In this document: one piece after another, positions 33,073-45,918 of the stretch
Position numbering within the stretch: position 1 is the stretch's first letter
Layout: every line of letters begins with the position of its first letter
Origin: Linum tenue
Lineage: Eukaryota > Streptophyta > Magnoliopsida > Malpighiales > Linaceae
Assembly: GCA_946122785.1 (NCBI GenBank)
Contig: CAMGYJ010000002.1
Coordinates: 20,186,492 to 20,250,491 of the forward strand
Length of the DNA stretch: 64,000 bases
Direction of reading: 5' to 3'
The notes under the pieces: model-generated
Databases searched by the model: none
What the model was told of the DNA's origin: nothing
What the model saw: the letters and a program-made list of their open reading frames with translations, nothing else
Translations under genes and position numbers: made by a program

Positions 33073-35409
33073 TGTTGACACCTAAAATTAATTTGGCCTA
33101 AATTCAATACCGCAATTATTGATCTTGGCATTTAATTCGATACTGCTTGACAAAAACGGTGTCGTTTGGAGACAAGCTACGCCGCAGCGAGATCCAACGG
33201 TGTCGCTCAGCTAGAAAACGACACTGCAAGGAAACTCAACGGTACCGCGGCACTTGAAACGACATTGTTTACTAGAAACAATTATTGTGAGACATGGGCC
33301 GCAAGATTGGTGTTGTTGTTGGAAAATGAGTGTGTTTTTTATTTCTTATCGGAGAAGGAGAGTGAAACGACACCGCGTAGAGACAAGAGGCATCGCGGAT
33401 GGGTAAAACGATACCGCGAAACAAAAAACGGTACCGCAAGGAAGCTCAGCGGTACCGCGGCACTGGAAACGACACTGTTTATCGAAAAATAAGAGGTGGG
33501 CCGCGCGTTTAGTAGTGGTGTTGGAAAAGGAGTTTTTTTTAATTAATTATTAATTTATTCTTTGTCGGAAGGGGAGAAGCGATACCGCATGGAGACAAGC
33601 GGCATCGCGGACAATTAAGAATGGTATTGCGAGTAAGCCCAACGGTACCGCTGTACTAGCAAACGACAGTGTTTTTTAATAAAAAACAATGTCGCGAAAG
33701 GAAAAAATAAACGGAGCTGATTGGGGAAGAAAACGACACCGCAAGGCTGGAAGCGGAGTAGTTTAATATCAAAACAATGTTGCGGGTATAATCAAGCGGT
33801 GCTGTTTAGCTAAAAATGACACCGTTTAAAGCATCAACAGCGCCGCGATATTACTAAGCAATATCGTTTAGTTAGAAACCATACTACAACGGGTTGGATT
33901 TTGGCGAGGCCCGACAAGCCAAACGGCACCGCAAGATGAGAAAACAGTACCGTTTGGTAGAGAACAAGGCCGCAGAGAGATTAAACAACGCCGAGGGATG
34001 ATAATTTGACCGCGTATCAATAATGAGTCGGTTTAATTAATTAATCTTTTTTAATAATTGTTTTAGACGGTGTTGTTTGGCTAAAAACGATGCCGCGAGA
34101 GATATCAACAGCACCGCGGCACTAAGTAAACGACAGTGTTCAGTTAAAAACAGTGTTGCAAGAATATAATAGTGCCGCTAAGTAAACAAACGACGTTGTT
34201 TAGCTCAAAACAACATTGTGAATCCCACATCGAGGAGTTGGGTCCAACGCTCAGAGACTCAAGAACACCACAGAATCAAGCTTATTCATGCCGCGAGACC
34301 GCAAGCTCAACAGGATCGCGAACCAAATGTTGCTGCAAGTGCGGCCTGGTAAGCAACAACATTGTTCTTTTTAACCTAGATCGATTAAAGTTAGGCCATG
34401 TTTGAACGTGGTTGATTATGGAGCCAGTTGTTAGTGAAGCAAAGCAGTGAGTTCAATGATGTCAAGAAGCGACATTGTTTCAATTTGATGACAAGCAGGC
34501 TAGTGATCAAGCATTGTTGAATTCCTAGCTAAATAATGTCGTGATTCAGACAAGGGCGCAACCTCACTTGTATCGTTATGCATTTGACAATGCCGCAAAT
34601 CGAACGATTCCGCTTGGATGAGAAACGACGTTGTTTAGTGGAGAACAACGTTGCCAGGGTTGAGATCGCTGGGAAATTTATTCCTCGCAACGACGACGTT
34701 GCCGAGATAGGAGGTTCTCATGCTCAGATTTTAGAAGTGAAGCGGAGTTGTTCTACTACGCCGTCGTTTTATGAACAGGGTGACAGCGGTGTGGTTTTGG
34801 AGGCGAGATGGATTATCGAACCATGGTGGATAACTACAAATTTGACGCAACTTTGGTTTGCAAAGTCTCTTCAGAGCGGTTTCGCACTCGTGGAAGTTAC
34901 GCAACAAGGGAGAAGTTACTCGCACGGTTGACAGGAATGAAGAACGTGGGAGACAAAGGCGTGAAGGCAGTTACTACGACTATGGGGAGAAGAGCGGGGT
35001 ATATTTATCGGGAAGAGAGAGAAGCTCAAGATGGAAAAATCAAATCACAAACTGCACCGTCGCAGAATCTACCTTTTTCTCTCTAGTTTCGTAGAACCGC
35101 TCTGTCAGAGAAATCCTTTGCAGAGTCGTAGTCGTAGCTTGTAGTCGTAGTCGCGGAGCTCTCCAGAGGAACCTCCATAGGAGTAGAGGTAACGTAACTT
35201 AGACCACTCCTGGTTCGATTTTCTGGTTATTCGCCGAACACCCTCGTTCGAACGCAGTTTGGAGAGGTGGTGAACCGAATAACGGTTGTTTGATTAGGAG
35301 TCAAAGGTGCATCGATCAAATCAACATCGCCGATGCCGGCGGTGGATATTTGACGGTCGTCTTGGTTTCTGTTTAATTTATCAAATCAACTGCGCCGACT
35401 TCGGCGGCA
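33073..35409. mobile_element. Possible solo LTR or LTR-like repeat block
   Basis: It begins TGTTGACACC, a common start of plant Gypsy (Tat-type) LTRs, and could end at ...CGGCGGCA (35409). GATAT occurs directly before (33068-33072) and directly after (35410-35414), which would be a 5-bp target duplication. Against this, the right border lies in a local duplication in which GATATTTGACG occurs twice by itself (35345 and 35410). No primer site or coding domain is present. The left two thirds are the GGTACCGC repeats described separately. Confidence 0.35.
33141..34660 (+). repeat. Degenerate repeats of GGTACCGC / AAACGACACCG words
   Basis: GGTACCGC occurs near 33241, 33429, 33451 and 33643. AAACGACA(C/T)(C/T)G-type words occur throughout. 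A larger unit of about 190-210 bp repeats at 33241, 33451 and 33643, each time GGTACCGC(G/T)G followed by AAACGAC. Short frames in it (for example 33166-33492) repeat their own sequence and are not genes. Confidence 0.65.
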
Positions 35410-35779
35410 GATATTTGACGATTGTGATTGACGTTGTGTTTTGTGTTTACTTGAAAACAGTGCGCATTGAACACGCGAGTTTCGCCAAAGAAACAGATAT
35501 GTGGATCTAAATTGACAATTCTGAAAATCAAAGCAAACCCATCGTCGGTGATTGGTATAGACACCGGAGGGAGCTTCACTGGCTGCAACTGGTTGCTGGT
35601 CTTAATCAGAATCGCTGCCATGGCTTCTTGATTGGGCGGATTCTGATAGAATTGAAGCGCAATCTGATGATTTGCATGATTCCACTCATAGGAAGTGGAT
35701 TAGTTACGAGACTGCTTCTGTATCACTGAAAGAGATACGAGACATTTTGATAAACTCAATAAAACATACTATAAAACAG

Positions 35780-36250
35780 ATCTAAAACCATGTAATGTAA
35801 ATCATAAATCTCCTGAAGCATACCAGAAACACCATAAAACACACCACAAATGTTTCTAAAGCACACCAGAAATCTCATAATGCAGACTACAAATCGGCTA
35901 AAACATACTAGAAACCTCATAAAGCAAATCACAAAATTTTAAAAAACATACCAGAAACCTCATAATGCAAACCACAAAAACAAACCAGAAACGTCCTAAT
36001 GCAAACAAAAAATCTATTAAAACAAACCAGAAACCTCACAAAGCAAACCACAAAATTTTCGAAAGCACACCATAAACCTCATAATGCAAACCATAAACAC
36101 GATTATGCAAACCACAAAAACAAACCAGAAACGTCCTAATGTAGACAAAAAATCTATAAAAACAAACCATAAACTTCATAATGCAAACCACAAAAACGAT
36201 AAAGCAAACCACAAAAGGCATACAAAAATATGAGAAACCAAACCATAAAT
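35780..36250. repeat. Minisatellite-like array
   Basis: Degenerate units of about 20-40 bp with the words AAACCAGAAACCTCATAATG and GCAAACCACAAA repeat at least ten times. It is followed at 36280-36440 by a GC-richer run of TTCCGGCGCCGAT-type repeats. No protein is supported. Confidence 0.75.
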
Positions 36251-36699
36251 CTCACAATGCACACAGCAATATTCGGTGGTCGTTGACCAAACTCCGACGA
36301 CTGTCAGTGAGCAGATTCCGGCGCCGATTGACATATTCCGGCGCCGATGACTAGATTCTGACGCCGATAAGCATATTCCGACGACAAAAAAGCATATTCC
36401 AGTGACCGGCGACTAGATTTCGGGGACCGATGGCCGAATTTCGGCGACCAAAATTTTGGGCAAAAAATAAAAAAAATATTTTATTATTATTTAAACATAT
36501 TTTTCATAATGACAATTATACCCCTGTTGTGATTTTACACTAGATCAACTAAGCTAATAAAAAGTCATCACAATTCTAACTTCCTATTGGTTGGAGACTA
36601 GTGTGGTTACAATAACAACAAATATGGTGTTGTCACCATATCCGCTCACTCTAAATGGATACAGTGAAGTGTAGGGACACTCACTGTGCAGGCCGATCT
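36251..36699. other. Spacer between minisatellite and APO promoter
   Basis: 36280-36440 has a short array of (A)TTCCGGCGCCGA-like units. The rest, to 36700, is AT-rich without visible genes or repeats. Confidence 0.4.
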
Positions 36700-36767
36700 C
36701 GCCCTATTGGGCCTGTAACTTATTTGGGCTTGCTTGACTGGCCTTTTTAGATTGTGGGCTATTTAAA
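36700..36767 (+). promoter_or_regulatory. Likely core promoter of the APO gene
   Basis: Three TGGGC-type words occur (TTGGGCCTG at 36707, TTGGGCTTG at 36724, GTGGGCT at 36755). They resemble the site II elements common upstream of nuclear genes for organelle proteins. A TATTTAAA box follows at 36760-36767. The APO coding start lies about 280 bases downstream. Confidence 0.4.
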
Positions 36768-37045
36768 GAGACAGATCAAAATCGTTCGTTAACCGAAAGC
36801 CCAAGAACAGAAGCTGGAGGAATGAGATTGGGATTTTCGATCAAAACTCTGTTCCGTTCGTACTGCTGAACGCTCTCTTTATGTCGTTTTCTTCGTTCAT
36901 AACAAACAGGAAGCTTCCATTTCCTCTCATCTCTAAACAAATAAATGCTGCTGCCGCACATACCATCACCATCTGCTTCCAATTCTCCATGGGATTCATC
37001 TCACAGAGGTCAATTCTTTACTCTTTCATTTCTTCCCGCCATGCC

Positions 37046-38745
37046 ATGGATTCCGGCTCTGTTCTTCTCAAAGCTGCAAAACTAGCTAACCCTAGTTCAT
37101 TTCCAACGGCTGACTGTATTTCAGGTGTTTGCTCGGGCAGTGCGGTGTCTTTCTGGGGTCCTACTGTTGCGTTCCCAACAAAAGCCCTTAGCTCCAAGGT
37201 TTTTCTTTCTTTCACTCTCTCGGTCTTCTCTATTGCATCTTCCGTTCATCAAGTCTGAATCTTTATCCAAAAATTCCAAAGAGAAAACAAGCGAATCATT
37301 GAATTACATCCAGAATAAGGTCCCTGAACGTCTTCACTTGTCTTTAGTGTTAAAAGTAATAGTAAATTGCGACTCTGGGCTATGGCAGATTATTGCACTT
37401 GAGCTTCAATTGTACTCAACTTTTCTTATTCCAATGTGGGTTTCTCTGCAGGTTCATCCAAGGAGAAGGCCAACAGTTTTTAGGGCTGTCTACTGTGCCA
37501 GTTACTATGAGAAGCCATCCTCCAAGGGCAGGAACCAAGATGGGTATCTCCAAAATGTTGATCTACCACCGGTATTACCCAAGCAGAAGAAGAAACCCTT
37601 CCCTATCCCTTTCAGAAAGATCCAACAGGCTGCCAAGGAGGATAGAAAGATGGCACAAATGGGGATGGAGAAGCCACTCGAACCTCCCAAAAATGGATTA
37701 CTCGTCCCGGAGTTGGTCCCCGTTGCATACGAGCTGCTTGATGCTTGGAAAGCGCTGATCAAAGGTGTTGCACAGCTCCTGCACGTCATTCCTGTCTATG
37801 GCTGCAGGTAAAGTAAGCAAACAGAATGTTCGTTTAATTCAATGAACGACTGAGCTTCGATGATGAGTTTAGGCATCCCTTTGTGTTTTGCTCCTTCACA
37901 GTGAATGCTCAGAAGTCCACTTGGCTCACGCTGGCCATCAGATCAAGAACTGCCTGGGTCCTATGAATGCAACCCGCCGCAGCTTGCACTCATGGGTTAG
38001 AGGTTCGATCAACGACATACTCATCCCGATTGAGTCATACCATCTCTACGACCCATTTGGGCGGCGCATCAAGCATGAAACTCGGTTCGACTACGACAGG
38101 ATTCCAGCAATTGTGGAACTCTGCATCCAAGCTGGCGTAGAAATACCAGAGTACCCTTCCAGGCGAAGAACGAAGCCCATCAGAATGTTGGGTCGGAAAT
38201 TGCTCGACAGAGGTGGATTCATCGAGGAGCCCATGCCATGGCGCTCGGGAAACACATCATCATCATCAGCCCTCTCTGATCTTGACACTTATGGGGCCTT
38301 CGAACGATACACTCAGCCCGACTTGCACAACATACCTCGAATCGCGCAGGAAACAGTGGAAGCATACGAGAAAGTGAGATGGGGTGTTAGGAAGCTAATG
38401 AAGAAGTACACGGTAAAGGCGTGTGGTTACTGCTCTGAGGTTCATGTGGGACCATGGGGTCACAATGCAAAGCTTTGTGGAGAGTTCAAGCATCAATGGA
38501 GAGATGGAAAGCACGGTTGGCAGGATGCCACTGTGGATGAAGTGTTCCCTCCCAATCATGTGTGGCATGTTAGAGACCCCAAGGGAGCTCCTTTGAAGAG
38601 TGGCTTGAAGAGGTTTTACGGGAAGGCTCCAGCTGTGATTGAGATGTGCTTGCAGGCTGGAGCAGATATCCCTGACAAGTATAAGCCTATGATGAGGCTT
38701 GATATCATAATCCCCGAAGACGATGAAGCAACATTAGTTGCATAA
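37046..38745 (+). CDS. APO2: APO-family protein (accumulation of photosystem I), chloroplast
   Basis: APO proteins are plant RNA-binding chloroplast proteins needed for splicing of some chloroplast introns and for photosystem I assembly. Exons: 37046-37198, 37452-37807, 37902-38745, all GT-AG and in phase, 450 residues. An in-frame ATG at 36881 would add 55 residues. I chose 37046 because the length then fits the family (about 440) and the N-terminus (MDSGSVLLKAAKLANPSS) looks like a plastid transit peptide. Visible: EPPKNGLLVPELVPVAYEL before domain 1; APO domain 1 around residue 170 (CSECSEVHLAHAGHQIKNC); APO domain 2 around residue 342 (CGYCSEVHVGPWGHNAKLC), followed by HQWRDGKHGWQDATVDEVFP and MMRLDI near the end. 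Both repeats keep the Cys/His pattern. It reads closer to APO2 than APO1, but this rests on memory. The gene appears intact. Confidence 0.9.
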
Positions 38746-39830
38746 TCTTGGTATGTACATACTATTAGACTATTATAGTATTATTTGTGTAAAGTACTAG
38801 GACTAGGGTGTATCAACTATCGAGTAATCGTGCCGTCTGCTGTTTGTTAGATCCATACTTTCGTGTTGGTCAAGTAAATATCCATCAGAATCGATTAAGA
38901 TAGATCAAGGTAAAACCGATCTAGTCTATACTACCACGAGGTCAGCCATGACAAGGTGTCACCATACCCTACAAGCTACAACTCATGGATCCGTTGTAAT
39001 CGAATGTGGTTAGGAGAAACTCTATTCCATAGTGGGAAATACAATTCAAACAAATAACAGTACAGTGATCTTCCCCTTTTCTGGTCTGAGGTCCTAATTC
39101 AAACAAGCTACTGCTTTCAAGCACATGGTCTTGGGCCTTGAACTCGAGCCTTTAATTTGTTGTCTTTTCCTTTTGGTTGTGGTGTTGAACAAGATTTCTG
39201 GCATGAGGGAGAAGCTGCAGTCAAAAGAACATGCCAATGATTAGGAGAACACTAATAAATCACAAAGTTTAAGAAAGTAGCATGTTGGTGTGATATAGTT
39301 TAGTGTGAGAAAGTGAAGGAAGATCCACCTAGACAAAAGACTGCTAGAAGAATGGTTAAAAGGAGCAGCTCAGCAGTCAGCAGCTGTAAACCTTTGCTGA
39401 TATGCTATGAACATATTTAGCTGCAGAATCTTATGGAACCATTGGAAAGGAAAAGGTAATGCAAGTAGGTGAAAAAAGCAAAAGAGACCATTTGCAGTGG
39501 CTTGCAGTTTTTGTAGGCAAATATAGGGGTCAATCCAACACTAGGTAAGCCTTTAACCAGCCATGGGATTTGGTTCAAAACCCAATAGTCCAAATAAATA
39601 GGCTGCTGCTGTGCTGTCCACCTGATGATCCCCAATTAAACATAAGTTGGTATGTATCTTAGCCATGAAATCTGGGTTTGACTTGGTCAAATTGGTTTTC
39701 TCCAAAGATCCATTAAAAGAAGAGAAGTGGGTGGAACAAGAAAAGAACTGGAAAGTGAAAGCGATCGTCCAGGCCAACCCAACCATCTGCTAAAAAGAAG
39801 GAATGTCTGCTCTGTAGTGCAGTGCAGTTA
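38746..39830. other. Intergenic, APO 3' flank
   Basis: Moderately AT-rich with no open frame that resembles a protein. The last 16 bases (39815-39830) are the left target duplication of the LINE that follows. Confidence 0.4.
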
Positions 39831-40629
39831 GTTTTTTTTTTTTTTTTTTTTTTTTTTTTGACAAGGGGCAGCTTATATTGCATTTCCAAACGGAACCAAG
39901 GAGAAAGCATTACACAAAGAAATCTGAAAGAAGGCTAAGAACGACAATCCAATCTTGAGGAAGGGAATTGTGAACAAGGGATCGAGCTACCCAGTCAGCT
40001 CTCGTGTTGAGGTTCCTTCTGAAAAAAGACACTTTAATCAGCGGGTTCCTCTCAAGGAGATCAGTCATGATGCCAAGCATTGCCGAGCAAAACCACGGCC
40101 AAGATGCCCTTGGGTTCGCTAAAGCAGACACAAGAATCAAACAGTCAGAGCGGACGCTCACAGGGCACGCAAAATCCTGAGCCAACAACAGTGCTTCAAG
40201 CAAGGCTTTCGCCTCCACTTCGAGAGGAGAAGCGCAAAGCAAGGTCCCTGCTCTCCCGTCACAAACTTGACCATGGCTATCGAGGACAACAACGCCATAG
40301 GCCGCCTCCTGGGAATCGCTAAGAAACGATCCATCACAGTGAACCTCAAATAGAGGCAAACTCGGCGGTGGTGAAGTCTGGTTCTGGGGATGGATGAGCT
40401 GGAAGTTGGAAGGAGGAGGATTTCTCTGAACAGGGGGACAATTCGACCATTCCAGCAAGTCTCGAGCAGCATTGGAGCACGTTGCTGGAGGCCAGGGGGA
40501 AGCGTTGCGAAACACTTTTTCATTTCGAGATTTCCAGATATTCCAGGTGAGGAAGATAATATGGTGGATCGACTGGATGGGAATGGTGTCTTTCAGGTGG
40601 AAGAGCCATTCGAGGATAATGGATGTTTT
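39831..40629 (-). mobile_element. 5'-truncated LINE (L1/RTE-like plant LINE) with perfect target duplication
   Basis: On the minus strand the element runs from 40629 to a poly(A) tail of 28 (a T run on the plus strand, 39832-39859). A perfect 16-bp duplication TAGTGCAGTGCAGTTA flanks it (39815-39830 and 40630-40645). Only the 3' end of the LINE, about 800 bp, was copied, as is usual. The perfect duplication and open reading frame suggest recent insertion. Confidence 0.93.
39910..40629 (-). pseudogene. C-terminal part of LINE ORF2, RNase H-like domain
   Basis: An open frame of 240 codons inside the element, with the motif WNIWKSRNEKVF, a low-complexity Pro/Asn linker, then a plant LINE RNase H domain (FEVHCDGSF..., VEAKALLEALLLA, VRSDCLILVSAL, RNLNTRADWVARSL). 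The acidic residues expected of RNase H (D in HCDGSF, E in VEAKA, D in VRSDC, D in TRADW) are present. Reverse transcriptase and endonuclease were lost by 5' truncation. The frame happens to stay open upstream of the insertion, to 40875, but that part is host DNA. Confidence 0.88.
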
Positions 40630-40645
40630 TAGTGCAGTGCAGTTA

Positions 40646-43600
40646 ATGGATGTTTTTATTGCAGAGTAACAACTGGAGAGGGTTTCTGTTCTTACACTTT
40701 GTAAAGGGTGCAGCAACAAGATAGAACATGAACCTTCCATCATTAGGCGTGGTCTTAACGACAGTATTTGGATAACTAACTCATCCAATGGAATGAAGAG
40801 TGCAATTCCAAGTTTGAAGCAGATAGCTAACCTCTTTATCATCATAGCTAATTTATTAAGAAATTTTTGTGTCATTATTTAAAACAAACCAGCCTTTTGA
40901 CACACAAGCAAGATGTTATATATGAAAATATTGACTAATGAGTAATGACTAGTACTAATATATATTAATATAATTAAATAATTTATCATATTTATAATCA
41001 GTTAATCATACACCAAATATTGAACATAAAATATACGATGGAATTAACTAACAAACTCACTTGGAAACCCCTAATATTCGGATACCAAGTGCGAAAGGAC
41101 CTCCCATCACAGTCAGACTCAGACCCTGCCCCGGATTTTATGCTAAAAAAAAATTGGAAATAAAAGAGAAGGAAGGGACATAAGAAGGGAAAAAAAGGGT
41201 TGTTCTTCATTCTAGTACAATGAATCTCAAAAACACAAAATTAGCAACTTGGTTAGTCATTTCATTTCATGACATCCTTAATTACCCTAATCGTCAAATT
41301 GTCACTTTCGATCCAAACCAAATGGAATCCCATCAACAAAGTCCCCAACTCGTTTTTCACTCACCCAACCTTATGGGGTTGTTGCCTTTGATAGGCCAAC
41401 ATAACCAACAGATTCATTGTTTAATTAATAATTTCCTATCAAAACCAAACATCACGTCCCATTATCTTTGTCTATATGTATTTGGTGACAAAGATTAGGA
41501 CCACCCAAAACCTAGCATGCAATATTATTATCATTATTATTAGCATATTAAATGTTATTGACTCATTGTTGGAGTTAGATTGTCATTTTACTTGCCATGC
41601 TATAAGATATGATTGAGTTTTTCAGGCAAAGATCATTTCAATTGAAAATTCTATATAGCACATCTAAGTAGTGAGAACAACTATGGATAAAGATATGTAA
41701 CTTTGTAAACCTAATATGCTCACAAGAATGAAGATGGAGATTTGTTGCAAACCGCTCCCTTCCTGAGTGGTTTACCCATCTTGTAGTTAACTTAAAAAGA
41801 GACTTTTCTTATGGAAAAAAAAAAAAGGAGAGGCTTATCCTCAAAACAATCAGTTGTCCTTAAGTTTAATGGTTTAACAAACCTGAACCCACCTAGCAGG
41901 AATGATTGACTAATAGAAGGCTAAGTTACGCAATAAGAGGATGGGTCATGGGTGCAAGCAAGCAAGCAAAGGAGGATATCACAATCTTATTATCAACCAC
42001 TTCACAACCGATTGACATCATCTCTAGCTATAAAATATAGAGCTTTTCTATTGGGTTGTTTGACTTCCCCATTTACTTATTATATATGTTGTATTCTTAT
42101 TTTTAAACTAGCACAGGAATCGGACAGTTGGCCGGAAGAATTTTGTCAAAAAATATGATATATAATAATGAATATAATAGATGATTTGAAATGCATAAAA
42201 TGATTGTTTCTACATTAGTTATGCACATAACATTTTTAAAAGTAATCCAACTATGCATAATGTGTTTAGACCTCCATGAAAAGAGAAAAAATATAATATA
42301 AGCATTACATATAATTATTGAATGAAAAATATAACTAATTGTCATTCATTACTTAATTAAACAATATAATCGAATATTAGAGTTGCTTCTCATAATACAT
42401 ACATAATCAACCTTTAGGATGAAAGAAAATGTCTCATAGAGTTTAGTATGTCCTTCAAGTTTTTCCCAATAGGGAGTATTATTTTTTACCACACTGTTCG
42501 TAATGAATATGAAGTTGCTTGATTTGAAATATATAGGACATGATGCTAAGTGTCGCTAATAGTTAGTTGGACAATGTGTTGTGTACGGACTTCCCAAATT
42601 ATTCTCATATCGCAGACATGTCTAGAAAAAAAGTAGTAATTTTCATGCAACAAATATTTTTTCATGAAATAATTCAATAAATAAAAACATATGAAAATAA
42701 TATTACATGAAATATATGTGACTCATTAAGTTGATGAATGAGTGAGGGTATGAGTAGCATAAATTTATTTTAAAAATATAGAAGTTGCAAAGCATCTTTC
42801 GAGTTGCATGAGATCACATATTCTCATTATCGCTAACTGACTTATACTTTTTTGCAATAGATAGTTCAATATGTGTCTTAAAACTTTTGTTTCCACCAGT
42901 GTAAAAGAATAGTTTGAACCAAAGGATTGTAAAATCGCATAGAAAAAGTTGTTAGTAGAGTATATTATACTGAAGTCATAATTTAACTGTGGTTCAACCG
43001 TTTCATATTGATAAATATCACCTATCGATTTAGCCTATGATGTGAAATTTTATGGTCTAACCGTTGTACGTACGATCTTTCAATACAAACTTTAAATTAA
43101 AAACCACTAAAATATTGGCATTATCAAATACCCCTTAAAATCTCAGAAATTACAATAATCATATTTAGGAAAAAATCTTCCAAATGATAATATTGATTTA
43201 TGATTTTAAATTGAAATGGAAAAAATATGTCAGATGTTATCTCCTAAAATAAATTAAAACTCAACATAATAGGGCCAAAAATATCTACTATTAAAGCACA
43301 AGAGCAATTATTTCATACTATCTCATTTTCCTCTTTTAAATCTGTCCTCTCACTCTCTCTTTGCCTTCCTCTTTGTTTTCCTTTTTTTTCTTTCATCTCT
43401 CTCAGCTTTGTGTCTCACAACTCTCCCCATTTTTCCTTCTTCTTTCTTCCCACCACCTTGAATCAAGAGAAACCTAGAAACATCCCAATTATTTCTCCAA
43501 TTTTGCATTCGAAATACTTCTTCTCCATTCACAGTCGATAGTGGGAATCAGAGCACCTGAAACCTGGCGAATAGATGATCGCTTATTCATCGACAGAGCA

Positions 43601-45482
43601 AAGTAGCTTGATAGCTTGTGAATAAACTAATTATTAAAAGTGATAAAAGCAAAACTCGTTAAACCAATCGAGTGAGTGTATAGTTAGTTCATCGCTTAAA
43701 GCCTTAAACCATTGTATTTATCTAAAGAATCAAAATGCATAATCAGGTTCATCTTCACTTTACATGTATTTGTCGTACAAATTCATTACACATAAAAAAT
43801 GGTTTTGAACCGACGTCGTATCAAACTAAATCTCATCTTATAGGATTATTGGATCCATGTCAGATTAGTAAAAGGTCTAAGGCTATTGGTCAACCGGGCT
43901 GAAAATTAATACTAATTTAAGAATTATATATCGCTTCCAAAATGTTTAATACTCCAATTCAATAGTCAAACAAATGATATATGAGTTTCAACCCTTCCTC
44001 AAATTTTGTAGACAAAAAAATCTCCCCCACCCCCACATTTGTAAAGAAATACTAAATCACCATTTCTTCTTCACTTTACTTGCTTCTAAAGTTATTGTTG
44101 ACGTTGTTTGTTATTATTGCAAGTTGTAAAAAAGATTTTTCAGCTATGAAGTTAATCAAAAATAATTTTATAAATGAATTGTTAGTTTTATACATTGAAA
44201 AAAGTTTGAGTTTCAAAATTAACAATAAATGTATTTTATAAATCTTTTAGAATATGAGCCGTCACACGTTGATGTCAGAAATTACTCATTAATTCAAATT
44301 TTATATGTTATTTTTAGAATATTTTGTTTTATTTTTATCAAATGGAGCATTTCTCCATAAAAATATGAGTTCACCAATGTAGACTGTGTGGTGCTCACAC
44401 TTTTGCGCGAGCCCTTGAAGTTTAAGTCTGGTACGACCCATGAAGCATTCATGCTTGTACCTGGTCGATCCATATACATTGTCTTCATGGTACTCTCTAA
44501 CTGTGTCGTGCTAACTCGACCATGTGTCTAGGTATAGTTATATGCATCATAATAATTAAGTTGCTACCTATTCACAACACCAAGATAAAAACAGTCATAA
44601 ATGCACTCAGTATTCGATTTTGACTACTTAATGAAATACTACATTTGAATAAACTACAACTGATATCACAAATAATAATTATACCTCTAAATCATACATA
44701 AAATATTTCAAACATCACAAATATTAAGATTAAATTAATTAATATAAAGAGTAAAAATTGTACAATGATGTTAACTATAACTCATTTATATGTTAATGCC
44801 CTATAAATTGATCAACACATCCGATCCAAAACTGACGAAATGAACATCACATTAAACTCGATATCGTCTCATTATTATCGAGTTTCATTCATGACAGATT
44901 AGCAAGAGGTTAACGTTTAGCAGTTAACCAGGCTAAAATTTTAGAGAACCAGTCACCTATAGTTTTTATAAAATATTATTGTTTCATATTAGTTCTGAAA
45001 ATTCATATTAATTTAAATAATTTTACATCTCTTTTGCATATTCAATATTGCAGTTCGATATGCAATATTTCAGGCAATGAAATTTGTGTTGCAATTTTAA
45101 GATTACCCGTCATTTTATAGGTTGTAAAAATTATAAATCACGTATTAAACTTTGCTTTTCAAAAGATTTAATAGGCTAGCTAACACTGAAAAGTCATCAC
45201 TCTTTGCTTAGTGCATGTTTACAATTATGAAGATAAAACAAATTTGTTTAGTGTAATTGGTTGTGATCATTATTTTCATTTGAAGAGACTATGGTTCAAA
45301 TCTTGATATTGATACTTGTTCATATGAAATAGATAATAATTGTGATGACAAAAACACTCTTCCTACTTTCATTCTTGCTTCACGAAAGTTGAAATAGAAA
45401 ATCTTAAAATATTGAATATATCTTATAGAAAGATCTTCTTCAACCAAGTAGGAAAGAATTATTTTACCTGGAATTATTATTT
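40646..45482. other. AT-rich intergenic region
   Basis: About 4.8 kb with no frame resembling a known protein. A pyrimidine-rich stretch (43320-43400) and a stretch of more balanced composition (44390-44520) stand out but have no recognised content. Probably old transposon debris. Confidence 0.4.
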
Positions 45483-45918
45483 CTTATAGAAAGTGTTTGA
45501 TTGTGAAATCGGAACTCAAGTAACATTGATTCAAACATTAAATAATAAATTGTATGTGTGGGTGAGTTTAGACAAAATACATGTGTAGCCAAAACATGGA
45601 TCTTTGTGACAAATATAGTAATTTTTTGTCACAAATCTACACATAATATAAAAATAAATTTGGCACTATGACTAAGAAGAGCTTCCTAGAAACACTCTCA
45701 GGCCACAAAATTTGAAATGAGACTCTTATTTTCCAATTTTATCAATATATTATGTGTAGATTTGTCACAAAAAAATGATTATACTCGTCACAAAGGTCCA
45801 TGTTTTGGTTACACTTCTGTATTTTGTGTGAACTAAACAACACATACAATTTAATATTAATGTTTGAATCAATACTACTTGAGTTTGATTTCAGAACTAA
45901 TATATTTCTATAAATTAT
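45483..45918. repeat. Long inverted repeat (foldback), arms about 185 bp
   Basis: The left arm, about 45483-45667, and the right arm, about 45735-45918, are reverse complements with scattered mismatches. Shared words include AAAACATGGA, GTCACAAATCTACACATAAT and ATTGATTCAAACATTAA. The loop is about 67 bp. A loop-like sequence recurs at about 46095-46155 (CCACTAAATTTGAAATGAGA). This may be a foldback MITE or a hairpin RNA source. Confidence 0.8.

Noticed and set aside
36881..37045. Upstream in-frame ATG for the APO protein
   Set aside because: It would add 55 residues beyond the family length; the ATG at 37046 gives a typical transit peptide. Not excluded.
40630..40875. Extension of the LINE open frame upstream to an ATG at 40875
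   Set aside because: It passes the 16-bp target duplication, so the first 82 residues come from host DNA and are a chance extension.
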